In this document: in pieces, positions 1 to 9,542 of the stretch | Numbering within the stretch: position 1 is the stretch's first letter | Layout of the letters: each line of letters starts with the position of its first letter | Assembly: GCA_026398415.1 (NCBI GenBank) | Contig: JAPLSY010000019.1 | Coordinates: 44,995-108,994 of the forward strand | Length of the DNA stretch: 64,000 nucleotides | Source: Kiritimatiellota bacterium | GTDB lineage: Bacteria > Verrucomicrobiota > Kiritimatiellia > JAAZAB01 | Reading direction: 5' to 3' | Translations under genes and position numbers: made by a program | The notes under the pieces: generated by a model | Databases searched by the model: none | Told to the model about the DNA's origin: nothing | Seen by the model: the letters and a program-made list of their open reading frames with translations, nothing else

Positions 1-36
1 CAATCAAATTTTACCATCGGCTCTTATGTGTACACA

Positions 37-3000
37 TTACTCCCGGATTTCCGTAATCGCCACCTTGACCGGCGTTTCTTCCAGGAACGACCGGTAGAAC
101 ACGCTCTTGCCCGGATCGGTGGAGGTGACCAGGTCGAGATGCTTATCGCCGTTCAGGTCCACGGCATTGAGCTTGACGTCGTGGTGGGCATCCAGCATGT
201 TGTTCAGCTTTTTCATCGGCTGGCGCATCGCGAAGACCGGCTCAGTCCGCGTGCCCACGTTCCGGAAAAAGTCCACGGTTGAATTATACCTCAAGCCACC
301 ACCAAGTGACGACGTGATGATGTCGATAAGTCCGTCCTCGTCCCAGTCAACCAGTGTGACCATGGTGCGTGGCTGGCACAGGAAGGCACTGCCATCCCTG
401 TGCGTGAGCGTGACACCGGGGCCCAGTTGCGGCCGGGTCTTCGTGCCGACATTCGGGAAGAATACGAGGCGGCCCTCGCTCCACGTTTCCTGTTCGGGCT
501 TGTCATAGCCTTTGCCCCTGCGGCCGTCGGTAATCACCATGACCATGTCGAGCAGCCCGTCCCCGTTCATGTCCGCAATACCCGGCGTGCAGCGGTAGCC
601 GACCTTGAGCCGGTTGCCGGAGACACCCTGCGCGCTATTCGCATTCCCGTCAAAGGCAAGGGTGAACAGCGCTTTTCCCGCGGCATCCTGGATCTCGAAC
701 TCGTCCAGCACGCCATCTGCGGGCGACGAAAAATCGGTCGGATGGTCCGCCCACCGGCCGGGGTATTCGCGTTCCCGCTGCACCCCCATCCAGGCATGGC
801 TGCCAATGTGCATGCGCGTGCCAACCGGCACGTTCCGGACGGGCTCCGGACTGGATGCGAGCGTCTTGCCATCGACGGCGAGCGTCATCCCGTTTGTTCC
901 CCACGCGGCTTCGATCCGATACCACGCGCGGTTGTCCCACGCCAGGGTCGGCGCCTCAAGGCGGCGCTCTCCGGCCTGGAAGCAAAGTTGACCCTGGGCA
1001 GTCACGAACAACGCAAATGGAGCCGGGACCTTGAGATCGGGCAAGTTTCCCTGATAATGGCGCATCAGGGCATCGTCCGCAACCTTGCTTGCTCCCGGAG
1101 TGGGCGCGGTATGGAAGAAATAATGCTCCCGGTTCTCGCCGGTTGCCGGCCACTCCGGCTTGAACCAGAACTGGATCTTGCCGCCAGCCGACGCAAACGC
1201 GCCCGCGGTGCGGTACGAGAGGTAATCCAGGAACGTCTTGTCATTGATCAGGGCACCCTGGCCGGTCTTGCCAGGGACGAACCGCACGTGGTCGCACGTC
1301 CCGCCACCCGGCCGCAATTCCACTTCCGGCGCAAACCGATTCCCGCCCAGATTCTCGTAGTAGTGCAGGTATCCGAACCGCCAGCCATGCTCGGAGTTCA
1401 TGAGCAGATCGAGGTCACCATCGCCGTCCCAGTCTACCGGAACAACGCCGGCATAGAGGGCTCTGTACTCGATGGGGTCAGGGCAGCCATACCAGTCCTG
1501 CCGGTTGTTCGGGTCCACGGGAATGGTTTTGGTCTCGCGGAAGAGACCATCCTGCCAGACCGTCACTTCGAGATCGAGGCAGTAGGCAGCGGGCAAGAGA
1601 TGGTCCAGGTCGCCATCGCCATCCCAGTCTACCATGGCCTGCGCGCGCAGGTTGCTGCGCGGCATCTCCTCTTGCTGGGCCAATGGCGGACGCAAGGACC
1701 GGCCGAGTTTGAGATGATGCCGATCGCCTTCATTGATATAAACTCTGCACCCGGTCGAGCGTACCATGTCCAAATCGCCATCGCCATCATAGTCTGACCA
1801 GGATATGGATGGAAAGTAGAACCCGATGTCCAGCGGCTTGTCACCAATATTGAGCTGACGGCCCGGCGCCAGGGTGAAATGCGTCTTGTCGCCGGTGTTC
1901 TCGTACAGCCAGACGTGTGGCGGCACACAGACGGTCAGGTCCAAGTCGCCGTCCGCGTCAAGGTCGGCAAGGGCCGGAGACGTCATCCGGCCTTCACGCT
2001 CAACGTCAGGATTCCGGACAATGGCGGCATCAAGCACCTGGCCCGGTTTGAAGACCGGAGTTCCGTCCGGGTCCAACCCCGTGCCTTCGTGCAGGCTCAG
2101 CCGCTCGGCATCCTTGCCGGACACCACCACGATGGCATCGGCAATTCCATCGCCGGTTACGTCGCCAAAGGCGGCCATACCCTTGCCCTTGGGCAGGCCG
2201 CGCGGAACGCGTCCCGGCGCCATGACCGGAAACGTCGCCGGGCCGAGATTGCGGTGGAATTTGTACCCTGCGCGGTTGTACCCGCGCAGGAAAATGTCCA
2301 CGCGACCATCGCCATCGAAATCGACCGGGCTGGGCATGGAAAAATTAATGCCGTGATTATTGTTGATTGCGGCGGTTATCGGTATGCCGGCGGTATCGCG
2401 CACGAGCCAATGCTCGCGTTCCGAGAACTGCGGTTTGTTGGTTGTCCCGAGGTTCAACCACACATTGCAATAGTCGGTCCAGCGGCCGGCAACCGCATCC
2501 TGCTTGCCGTCGCCATTCCAGTCAAGGAACGCACAGGTCCAGAGATCCCCCGGCAGGGAATCGTTGACCGCATTGTCGAAGTAGAAGTGGTCGCCGTCGC
2601 CGAGTGTGCGCATACCTTTCTCGGGCGGACGTTCCGGCGGCGGCAGGAAACGCACGGCAAACTGCCGGGCGCCGCGGTCCTGCATTGTCCAGGCCAGGAC
2701 GCCGCGTTTCGGGTCAAGGCGGTCGAACCGGGAATTGCAGAGGAACCGGTGCGCCCCATTCGCGCCGGGCTGCTGAGGCTGAAGACTCCCCTTTGCGTCC
2801 ACCTCCACCACCTGCATTTCGTAAGGGTTGACCGGGTGCCCGAGCGCGGCTTCGACCAGACGCAGGTCGAGATGCACCTTGGCCGGATACGACTGGTGCG
2901 GCGTATCGCCGGGGTCCACGGAAAGCAGCAGCTCCCCGACCGGTTTCTCATCCACCCCCGGGATGACCGTTTGGCCACCACTGCGGACTGCGCACGCGCG

Positions 3001-4458
3001 CCAAGGGGTCAGCCACTGCCCAACCTGGTTCCATTCCGTCTCGAACTCGCTGAGTTCCTGCACACCGCCTGCCGGCAGTTTTCCCAGCCGTTCGGCAAAC
3101 TGCGCGAGTTGGGCGCCATACAGGTCCCGGACAGCCCGGTCAAGCGGCGACTGGGTCTGCGCCGCAAATCGCTTGTTCCACATCGCCAGTTCGTCCTGCA
3201 ATTGTGATCGCAATTGGCTAAGCTGCCTATTGTTGTCCGCCAGTTGCTCCGCAGTCAGCCACTCAATTTCGCGGACGCTAATTTCACGCTTCGCCGGCGG
3301 CAACGGTGCGTTGTCCGCACGCCCGATACGCCGCCCCACGTCATAGGTCGAAGGCATTACGACCCGGAACCGGCTGACCTTCCGGGGTGCAAACTGTGCC
3401 ACAACGTAGAAGGGACCCGGCTTGCCGTTGTACCGCGGCACGGGCACGGCCGCGCCGAGGGCCTGCCACTGGTTGCTGATCCAGCCCTGAACCTCGATTT
3501 GGCGCGGTGAGCACTCGGTGCTGGGCATCTGCCAGTAGGCGAGAGCGCCCGGGTGAACCCGCACCATCGCCAGTTGCACAGGACAGGGGAGGATGACCTC
3601 GACAAAATTCGAGCAACCGGTTCCGGACCACGAGCCGGATTGGCCCATATCGCCGTCAATCAGTTTCCAGGGGATTTGGTCGGCCGCCGCCGCGCCGGTG
3701 CGCACTAACGTTCCCAAAGTGGCCGGTTCGCGGTAGAGCCGGATCTCATCAATTAGTCCCGGGCAGGTCTCACCGTTCGACAGGTTCGCCCCGATGGATA
3801 CGACGGGCTGCATGGCGCCCAGGCTGAACGGCGTTCCCCGCCGTACGGCATCGGTCACTTCGCGCCCGTTAAAGAACAAGGACACGAAACCGCCGGCGCT
3901 ATCCCAGCTTCCGGCCAGGTGGTACCACTCGCCCGGATTCCAGGAATAATCCCGGCCTTCGGTCGCCATGGCCTCGAACCGAGTGCCGTTCCGGTCGCAA
4001 ATGACCATGAACAGCCCATTGCGGCCGCCCGCGCCACTCTTGTACATGGAGATGCTTGCCTTCCCGGATGCTTCGCCGCGAATGTCAAAAAACCGGTGGT
4101 AGGCGTTGTCCGCACTGGCAAAGTCCGGCCGGATCCACATCTCGATGGCGCCGGCTTCCGGGTTGAACTCCGCAGGCAAGGCAAAGCGCAGGGGTTTGTC
4201 CGTAATCACCGCGGCCAGGCCGGTTTTGCCGGGAGCGGTTTGAACCGCAACGTCGAGCGGCGCCGGATCCGGCGGCCGGCTCGCAGGATCGAAAGAAATT
4301 GACAGAATTGCCGGGCCCGGCTGAGGAAAACCAGGGACAGCCGGGGCATGTTTTTTAACGGCGCAGGAGGACAACATTTGGATACACAAGAGGGCCGCAA
4401 GGCAATATGTGAAGCGCATGACCCCGATCTTTATCGGTAAATTCTGTCGCGTAGCCAT
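37..4458 (-). CDS. Giant LamG / FG-GAP repeat lipoprotein
   Basis: A 1473-residue cell-envelope protein with a signal peptide ending in a lipobox (LSSC). Order of parts seen: LamG/concanavalin-like domain (about 60-255), a discoidin-like stretch (about 265-400), a helical segment (about 400-460), seven calcium-binding DxDGDGxxD blocks between about 645 and 1020, a second LamG domain (about 1070-1255), then three more repeats up to the C-terminus. Such FG-GAP/VCBS repeats fold as beta-propeller blades and usually mediate carbohydrate or surface binding. No catalytic motif was recognised. The start at 4458 has a strong GGAGG six bases upstream; a second ATG at 4419 directly before the hydrophobic core lacks one. 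The SNase-like gene lies 21 bp upstream on the same strand, so they are probably co-transcribed. Function beyond binding is unknown. Confidence 0.85.
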   Translation of the reverse strand: MATRQNLPIKIGVMRFTYCLAALLCIQMLSSCAVKKHAPAVPGFPQPGPAILSISFDPASRPPDPAPLDVAVQTAPGKTGLAAVITDKPLRFALPAEFNPEAGAIEMWIRPDFASADNAYHRFFDIRGEASGKASISMYKSGAGGRNGLFMVICDRNGTRFEAMATEGRDYSWNPGEWYHLAGSWDSAGGFVSLFFNGREVTDAVRRGTPFSLGAMQPVVSIGANLSNGETCPGLIDEIRLYREPATLGTLVRTGAAAADQIPWKLIDGDMGQSGSWSGTGCSNFVEVILPCPVQLAMVRVHPGALAYWQMPSTECSPRQIEVQGWISNQWQALGAAVPVPRYNGKPGPFYVVAQFAPRKVSRFRVVMPSTYDVGRRIGRADNAPLPPAKREISVREIEWLTAEQLADNNRQLSQLRSQLQDELAMWNKRFAAQTQSPLDRAVRDLYGAQLAQFAERLGKLPAGGVQELSEFETEWNQVGQWLTPWRACAVRSGGQTVIPGVDEKPVGELLLSVDPGDTPHQSYPAKVHLDLRLVEAALGHPVNPYEMQVVEVDAKGSLQPQQPGANGAHRFLCNSRFDRLDPKRGVLAWTMQDRGARQFAVRFLPPPERPPEKGMRTLGDGDHFYFDNAVNDSLPGDLWTCAFLDWNGDGKQDAVAGRWTDYCNVWLNLGTTNKPQFSEREHWLVRDTAGIPITAAINNNHGINFSMPSPVDFDGDGRVDIFLRGYNRAGYKFHRNLGPATFPVMAPGRVPRGLPKGKGMAAFGDVTGDGIADAIVVVSGKDAERLSLHEGTGLDPDGTPVFKPGQVLDAAIVRNPDVEREGRMTSPALADLDADGDLDLTVCVPPHVWLYENTGDKTHFTLAPGRQLNIGDKPLDIGFYFPSISWSDYDGDGDLDMVRSTGCRVYINEGDRHHLKLGRSLRPPLAQQEEMPRSNLRAQAMVDWDGDGDLDHLLPAAYCLDLEVTVWQDGLFRETKTIPVDPNNRQDWYGCPDPIEYRALYAGVVPVDWDGDGDLDLLMNSEHGWRFGYLHYYENLGGNRFAPEVELRPGGGTCDHVRFVPGKTGQGALINDKTFLDYLSYRTAGAFASAGGKIQFWFKPEWPATGENREHYFFHTAPTPGASKVADDALMRHYQGNLPDLKVPAPFALFVTAQGQLCFQAGERRLEAPTLAWDNRAWYRIEAAWGTNGMTLAVDGKTLASSPEPVRNVPVGTRMHIGSHAWMGVQREREYPGRWADHPTDFSSPADGVLDEFEIQDAAGKALFTLAFDGNANSAQGVSGNRLKVGYRCTPGIADMNGDGLLDMVMVITDGRRGKGYDKPEQETWSEGRLVFFPNVGTKTRPQLGPGVTLTHRDGSAFLCQPRTMVTLVDWDEDGLIDIITSSLGGGLRYNSTVDFFRNVGTRTEPVFAMRQPMKKLNNMLDAHHDVKLNAVDLNGDKHLDLVTSTDPGKSVFYRSFLEETPVKVAITEIRE

Positions 4459-4479
4459 GGATAACCTCCTGATTTGGGT

Positions 4480-5085
4480 TTACTCCTCCGGTTCCGTATA
4501 TTTTGGCGTGGAAATCGGATGCATTTGCCGCCATTCCCACGGCGGGACGGGTAGTGCTCCCGCCCACAGCCCGAGGCGCAGGGCCCGGGCCTGTTGCTCA
4601 GCCGTATCCAGTTCATCGTTGTCGGAATACCGCTTGTCATGCCAGGCACAACCTTCGGCCAACACTTCCTCGTTGATCCAACGATCACCCAGGTTGACCG
4701 TGCCGACGATATGATTGAACCGGTCTTTTTCGAAATACGTCACCCGCACGACACGGCCCATAAGCTTAGCGGCCAGCTTTTGCCTGGAAGTGTCGCCATA
4801 GGGCTGATTCTTTTCCGGCGCATCGATTTCCGCCAGATGGACGATGGTGGGTGTCTCTTCCGGCGACGGGTTCAGGTCCAATTCTTCTCCAAAGCCCCAC
4901 GGCTCAACAACATCCTGCTCCGTGTAAGGACGCTGGCGGACATCCAGGAACGTAAACGTGTCGCCCGACGTAACCCGGATCACCTGGCCGGTTACCACCA
5001 CCGTCTGCGCCACCAGCACCTGCCCGGCCAGGAGCAATCCGAATACAAATGGCATGCGTGCTTTTGATTTCAGGGCGTTATTCAA
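4480..5085 (-). CDS. Secreted SNase-fold (thermonuclease-like) protein
   Basis: A 201-residue protein with an N-terminal signal peptide (cleavage probably after VAQ at 27) and a staphylococcal-nuclease fold over about 30-175, recognised by SGDTF at 40-44, IDAPE at 87-91 and the C-terminal GLWA. Compared with Staphylococcus nuclease, Asp21, Asp40 and Glu43 have counterparts (D42, D88, E91). The two catalytic arginines (Arg35, Arg87) align with H83 and H125. There is also an acidic insertion of about 30 residues (50-80) between the first strands. Classical Ca2+-dependent nuclease activity is therefore uncertain; a binding or altered hydrolase role is possible. It precedes the giant FG-GAP lipoprotein on the same strand. 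Confidence 0.82.
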   Translation of the reverse strand: MNNALKSKARMPFVFGLLLAGQVLVAQTVVVTGQVIRVTSGDTFTFLDVRQRPYTEQDVVEPWGFGEELDLNPSPEETPTIVHLAEIDAPEKNQPYGDTSRQKLAAKLMGRVVRVTYFEKDRFNHIVGTVNLGDRWINEEVLAEGCAWHDKRYSDNDELDTAEQQARALRLGLWAGALPVPPWEWRQMHPISTPKYTEPEE

Positions 5086-5152
5086 ACATTTCTTACCTTA
5101 ATTTTGCATAGGTCAGTTTGGTGGTATCAGGGTCATTTCCGGCGGAAACAGT

Positions 5153-6511
5153 TCAGCGTACAGTTTGCGCTATTTTCCGCCAGGCATCAATAAGCCGATC
5201 GGCTGTTTGGACGGAAAAGAGATTGGAACGGGGGGTCGTTTCATAGCCGCCGCGCCCATAATTAAATGCATTGGGAATATACGCGCCACCCACACGCAGA
5301 TTGCCGGTGCCGTTCGAATGGGAGACAACCATGGCGTTATAATGCGTGAAAATCTTCTTTTTAATTTCCAGCCCTATCTCGACAAAAGGTTCGCAAGGGA
5401 GGGAAACTATACAGAAATTCCCCAGGAAAATCCCCACGAGATTGAATTTTCGGGCTTCATGATCGTTGCACAAGTCCAGCAGGTTCCGGGCAAAATATTT
5501 CAAGACTTTCGGTTCTTTTCTGGCCAGGTCTTCAGAAGTCATATCCGCGCCTGGCCCAACGTCGGGAAGATCTTTATATTTTTCCAGAACAAGTTTCGCT
5601 TCGGCCAATTCGTTATCCGGAATTTCCCGGGGACCGCAAACCACCTCCATCTGCCGGGTAAACAGCGTAAAATCCTTGAGCGGCCGCAATTTGGGCAGGG
5701 CCTTTTCCACGGAAGCGGCATAACCGCAGCCAACCCGCTCCGCTTCGGCATAACAGGTCTGATTCATATCGGTGCTGACATCGAAATGATTGATGTTGCC
5801 GGAGGCCCCGATGAGCGGCAAGACCATTGAGCCGCCGCCCAAACCGGACTGAATCCGGCGTATAAAAAATCCGGGCCAATCCGCGGAAACATCACTGCCG
5901 CCGATTGTGTCGGTATGGTTTACAATATTGGCAATCAGGACCTTCAGTTTGCCGCCGCTTTTAATGCCAATGAGCGGGATTTTGCAATCAACTTCACCTT
6001 CGGGGCGGTCAATTGCCGGGTTCAGTTTACCCGGATTGGTAACCACGGTGCCGTCTTTCATCCAATATCTGCGGTTAAAACAGAATCGTTTGTCTTCGGC
6101 CAGCCCGCCGAACACTTCACCGCGCACCATCCCGCCCAAAGCCTCGCGCAGCGCCTCGGCAGCTTTTTTCACCGCAAACGGGATATAATCGGGATGAATA
6201 CCGGCTTTGATCGTCCGCACTTCGGGGGCGGTGTGCGAATGCGTGGCGGTAACGATCATATTGCGGAAGGAAAGTTCCTTTATATCGGAGATTTCCTTAT
6301 AAAACGCATCGGCCAACTCCTGGGAGACCGTGACCAGATCAAACTGCACAATAGCGCAATATTGTTCAAGCTGTTTCAACACCAAAACCCTGACTTCAAC
6401 ATCGTCAAGGATCTTCCGCCACATGCGCACATTTAAATATCCAGCAAGCGATATCGGCATTTGCGGAGTAATGGTCCTTCGACTTATCCCAAAATATAAT
6501 TCCTTACCCAT
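5153..6511 (-). CDS. Neutral/alkaline ceramidase-like hydrolase
   Basis: A 452-residue protein resembling the N-terminal domain of neutral/alkaline non-lysosomal ceramidases, a zinc-dependent amidase fold. The early SRRTITP...LAGY stretch and the TATHSHTAPE motif (metal-binding histidines) are typical, followed by a GASGNINHFD region where the family carries its active site. No signal peptide is visible, and the C-terminal Ig-like domain of true ceramidases is missing, so the substrate is not known; similar short proteins are common in PVC bacteria. The start at 6511 was chosen because AAGGAG lies nine bases upstream; an in-frame extension to 6742 would run into the next gene. The gene stands alone, 85 bp after a small secreted protein gene on the same strand. 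Confidence 0.78.
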   Translation of the reverse strand: MGKELYFGISRRTITPQMPISLAGYLNVRMWRKILDDVEVRVLVLKQLEQYCAIVQFDLVTVSQELADAFYKEISDIKELSFRNMIVTATHSHTAPEVRTIKAGIHPDYIPFAVKKAAEALREALGGMVRGEVFGGLAEDKRFCFNRRYWMKDGTVVTNPGKLNPAIDRPEGEVDCKIPLIGIKSGGKLKVLIANIVNHTDTIGGSDVSADWPGFFIRRIQSGLGGGSMVLPLIGASGNINHFDVSTDMNQTCYAEAERVGCGYAASVEKALPKLRPLKDFTLFTRQMEVVCGPREIPDNELAEAKLVLEKYKDLPDVGPGADMTSEDLARKEPKVLKYFARNLLDLCNDHEARKFNLVGIFLGNFCIVSLPCEPFVEIGLEIKKKIFTHYNAMVVSHSNGTGNLRVGGAYIPNAFNYGRGGYETTPRSNLFSVQTADRLIDAWRKIAQTVR

Positions 6512-6596
6512 GGCACAAAACTCCTTGCTGCGTCCTGTAATATGATTTGTTCGCGCTGCTGTCAAAGATAATCCTCGTTGAGGGGGCGGGTAGGTG

Positions 6597-7088
6597 TTAA
6601 AAATCCCAGCCCAGCCCGTATTCGGTCTGCATGCCGAGGGCATTCTGAATTTGAGCGGCGGTAATACTGATATTCTGGCCCAACCCTCGTTCCAGGAGAT
6701 CGTCGGCGACGGCCATACCCACCCCGACAAACAAATAGGCACGCGCGGTCAAAGCCAATCGGAAACCGATAATGGCCTTGTGATACGAGCGTAGAACGCT
6801 TGTGTAATTCGGCTCGTAGGGATTCTGTGGCGCCACGACGGTTGTTACGGACTCAACCCGGGACCCGAAATAAAATTTCGACTGCGGCGTGGTGTTCCGC
6901 GACCGGCTCGGCAATTGCTGGTCCGGCGATTGCCGGATCGATACCGTCTTTCGTACAACCACAGGCAGGTTAGTTGCCGCCAGAGCGTCCCCGGCAATCC
7001 CGGCAACCGGACGCCACAACAGCATGGCAGTAAAGAGCCCCAATGCGCAAGCGCAAGACCAGCGACCTTGTTTGCCCCGCACTATCAA
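6597..7088 (-). CDS. Small secreted protein, unknown function
   Basis: A 163-residue protein with a hydrophobic signal segment (about 10-32, after Arg/Lys-rich start). The mature part is polar, with a short hydrophobic stretch near 105-130 and a C-terminus ending in aromatic GWDF, which could suit an outer-membrane or surface location but is not diagnostic. No family was recognised. Its ATG overlaps the stop of the upstream FG-GAP protein by four bases (ATGA), so both are translated from one message and probably act together. Confidence 0.65.
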   Translation of the reverse strand: MIVRGKQGRWSCACALGLFTAMLLWRPVAGIAGDALAATNLPVVVRKTVSIRQSPDQQLPSRSRNTTPQSKFYFGSRVESVTTVVAPQNPYEPNYTSVLRSYHKAIIGFRLALTARAYLFVGVGMAVADDLLERGLGQNISITAAQIQNALGMQTEYGLGWDF

Positions 7089-8386
7089 CGTTCTTCCCGC
7101 GGAACGACGTTGATGGTGGAACCCTGGGGTTGGATTACGAGATTATTCGGGACCGTCGCGTAATTCGTGGCGTCCGTGATGGAAACGACATAGACCCGCA
7201 CCTCGGTGTTAGTGTAATGGTCATATAACATTTTACCCGGAACGACAAATTCACTGAGGCCCATAATGTTGTTGCCGGTCTTGAGCCAGTCATAGGTATA
7301 ACCCAGCTGGGTCCAGGGAAACGAATTCTGGGCATTGTTGGTCATACCGTAATTATGGCCTATAATTTCGCTTTGGAACCAGGCGCTGTAATTGGTGTTG
7401 ATGGCGGCATAGGACGTGTTGGCACGGAACTCCACTTCGGCTTCCCGATCGGTAATTTCCGGGTCGCGCGAGGGCCGCAGCAAGTATTGCGGATCCACAT
7501 AATATTCGACAATGGTATCGTTGGCGCCCGTGGCGGGCAAGCCCAGCAACTGTTTCAGCCGCAAGCAAAGATTTGTGCCGGCATAACTCCGGCAGAAATT
7601 TTTCAACTCCGGCACAAGGGTCACCCAGGACTGCGAATTCGTAAACGTCGAATATTGGCCGACATGATAATAATGGGTGGCGGCATATGCGCTCATAAAT
7701 GACGCGACCAGCACCTCGCGGATACCGGTCGTAGTGTTGGTCCGCCAGATCAAATTGGTATTGTCCGCCGTGATATACGACAAATCCCTCTTGATTTTGC
7801 TGGCCACTACATTGGAGGCGTTTACCATGGCATTGGAATACATGGTGGCCAGAATGTTGGTATCCGTGATTTCGGGATCCACGTGGGTCCAGACAACCCA
7901 ATGAGCGGTAGCCGAATTATATACGGCTATTTCGGTTGTGCCGTCACCGTCATAATCCGCCGGCACGGGATTATAACCCGGCCCACCCAGGGTGGCGGGC
8001 GTGAGGGGCTGATAGCCGCTGGCCGAAAAACTGCCAAACCATTCCCCGGTGGCTTCGCAATACACGGTTGGATCGTTCTTGCCGTCACCATCGAAATCGC
8101 CCAGGACCGGCTCGAATCCCGGCCCGCCCAGAATTGTACTGTTATCGGCATAGCCTTGGCCGGAGACCAGCACGCGCCATTCCCCGGAGTCAGGCTGGTA
8201 CAGCGCCCAATCAACCAAGCCATCCCCGTCATAATCCGCCGAGACGCAAACGGCGCCTGCCCCGCCCCAAGTGAATTCGTTTTCTTCCAGAATCGAGCCA
8301 AACGCCGCCACCGAGCCGGCCAGCCAGCACCCCGTGAGCAACATACTGGCTATGCCCGCCTGCCCGCACAATTTTCCTGTATTCAT
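7085..8386 (-). CDS. Secreted VCBS/FG-GAP repeat protein
   Basis: A 433-residue exported protein: signal peptide about 1-29, then three repeats of about 45 residues (roughly 45-180), each with DYDGDG or DFDGDG and a GGPG(F/Y)xPV stretch, the form often seen in Lentisphaerota/Kiritimatiellota surface proteins. The remaining 250 residues show no recognised domain and are rich in Asn, Thr and Tyr. Probable role is calcium-dependent surface binding or structure. It is the first gene of a two-gene unit with the overlapping small secreted protein. The region 8387-8585 upstream is a divergent intergenic spacer with no recognised operator. Confidence 0.75.
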   Translation of the reverse strand: MNTGKLCGQAGIASMLLTGCWLAGSVAAFGSILEENEFTWGGAGAVCVSADYDGDGLVDWALYQPDSGEWRVLVSGQGYADNSTILGGPGFEPVLGDFDGDGKNDPTVYCEATGEWFGSFSASGYQPLTPATLGGPGYNPVPADYDGDGTTEIAVYNSATAHWVVWTHVDPEITDTNILATMYSNAMVNASNVVASKIKRDLSYITADNTNLIWRTNTTTGIREVLVASFMSAYAATHYYHVGQYSTFTNSQSWVTLVPELKNFCRSYAGTNLCLRLKQLLGLPATGANDTIVEYYVDPQYLLRPSRDPEITDREAEVEFRANTSYAAINTNYSAWFQSEIIGHNYGMTNNAQNSFPWTQLGYTYDWLKTGNNIMGLSEFVVPGKMLYDHYTNTEVRVYVVSITDATNYATVPNNLVIQPQGSTINVVPREER

Positions 8387-8585
8387 ACCGCCTCCCTACT
8401 CATCAGGGTTTCAACTGATTTGCTGACACGTGGATATAGAATACACCTTGACGCTAAAAAGGACAATTAATTTTTCCTCGGTTGTACAATCTCATTTTCC
8501 CATTGATTCATTCGAACGGGACGATAAGATAAAGAATTACCGGTAGAATTGGAAGTTCAACCTTTTAAACGAAAGGCAAGGGCGT

Positions 8586-9371
8586 ATGGACAAGTTTATG
8601 GCAGGCTTCATGGCGATATTGGCGCTGGGTATGGGCATCTTTTTTTCCGGGTGCAAGACCCTGCCGCTCTCCGGCGGCAGCAAGAATCCGACCCTGTATG
8701 TCGGTATTACGCCGGATTGTCCCCCGATCATCTTCAAGAAGGGCAATCAAATCCTCGGCCTGGAGGCGGACTTGGCGCGCGAACTGGCCAGAACCATGGA
8801 CCGCCCGCTCCAGTTTGTGGAAGTTCCCTGGGAACAGCAGATCAATTCGCTCCTGGCCGACAAGTTTGACGTCATCATGTCGGGCATGACCGTCACGCGC
8901 GAACGCCAGGTCCGTATCGCCTTCAGCGAGCCGTACCTTCAACAGGGTCAAATGGCCCTGATACGGCGCACGGACTTGGACCGGTTCGGCACTTCGCTAA
9001 AGGTTTGCAGCGCCAACGCCAATTTTGCCGTCCAGCGCAAGACCACCGGGGATATTTTTGTCCAGCAGGTCTGCCGTAACGCGGCCAGCGTGGGCAACTT
9101 GGATCCGGCCGACGCCGCCCAGGCAATCTGCTGCAAGATGATTGATATTTACATCCACGACGCGCCCATCATCGTATGGATGGCATCCGAGAATGAAGCG
9201 GATCTGACCACGGTACCCATCCAGTCCCCCACGCAATCCATTGCCTGGGGCATCAAGAAGACCGATGCGGACCTGCAGGCCACCTTGAATCAAATCCTGG
9301 CGCAGTGGAAACAGGATGGCACGTTGGACCGCATCCGCCGGCGCTGGCTTCCCGATGATATTGTGAAATGA
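8586..9371 (+). CDS. Family 3 solute-binding lipoprotein
   Basis: A 261-residue periplasmic binding protein of an amino-acid-type ABC importer. The signal peptide ends at a lipobox (FSGC, Cys23), so the protein is lipid-anchored. The body matches SBP family 3: N-terminal TLYVGITPDCPP, the EADLAREL helix, VIMSGMTVTRERQ hinge region and a C-terminal LAQWKQDGTLDRIRRRW helix. A purine-rich AAGGGCGT lies just before the ATG. No permease or ATPase gene is adjacent, so the partner must be encoded elsewhere or the protein serves as a sensor. Ligand specificity cannot be read from the sequence. Confidence 0.87.
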   Translation: MDKFMAGFMAILALGMGIFFSGCKTLPLSGGSKNPTLYVGITPDCPPIIFKKGNQILGLEADLARELARTMDRPLQFVEVPWEQQINSLLADKFDVIMSGMTVTRERQVRIAFSEPYLQQGQMALIRRTDLDRFGTSLKVCSANANFAVQRKTTGDIFVQQVCRNAASVGNLDPADAAQAICCKMIDIYIHDAPIIVWMASENEADLTTVPIQSPTQSIAWGIKKTDADLQATLNQILAQWKQDGTLDRIRRRWLPDDIVK

Positions 9372-9387
9372 ACCTTTTCGGCGGCCG

Positions 9388-9471
9388 CTACGATTTCTTC
9401 GTCAGGCGGAAGAACAGGATCAGCGCGACGACCAGGATCACCGGCACTAAGATCAGCCATAGATTGGACAT
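9388..9471 (-). CDS. 27-residue single-span membrane peptide
   Basis: A very short open frame encoding 27 residues: a few N-terminal residues, a continuous hydrophobic run (about L4-F21) and a basic tail (RLTKKS). This is the form of a small inner-membrane protein with its C-terminus in the cytoplasm. A GAGGG Shine-Dalgarno lies nine bases before the ATG, which supports translation. It lies 72 bp downstream of the GH4 gene on the same strand and converges with the solute-binding lipoprotein gene. Function unknown. Confidence 0.5.
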   Translation of the reverse strand: MSNLWLILVPVILVVALILFFRLTKKS

Positions 9472-9542
9472 AAGTTCACTCCCTCGTGTTGCCGAATAGA
9501 AAATAAATCCGCCCGCCGCTCATCGAAAATCACGCTTTGAAT

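Noticed and set aside
400..3207. Plus-strand frames of 465 and 442 codons opposite the giant lipoprotein
   Set aside because: They are antisense to well-formed LamG and FG-GAP repeats and show no family pattern.
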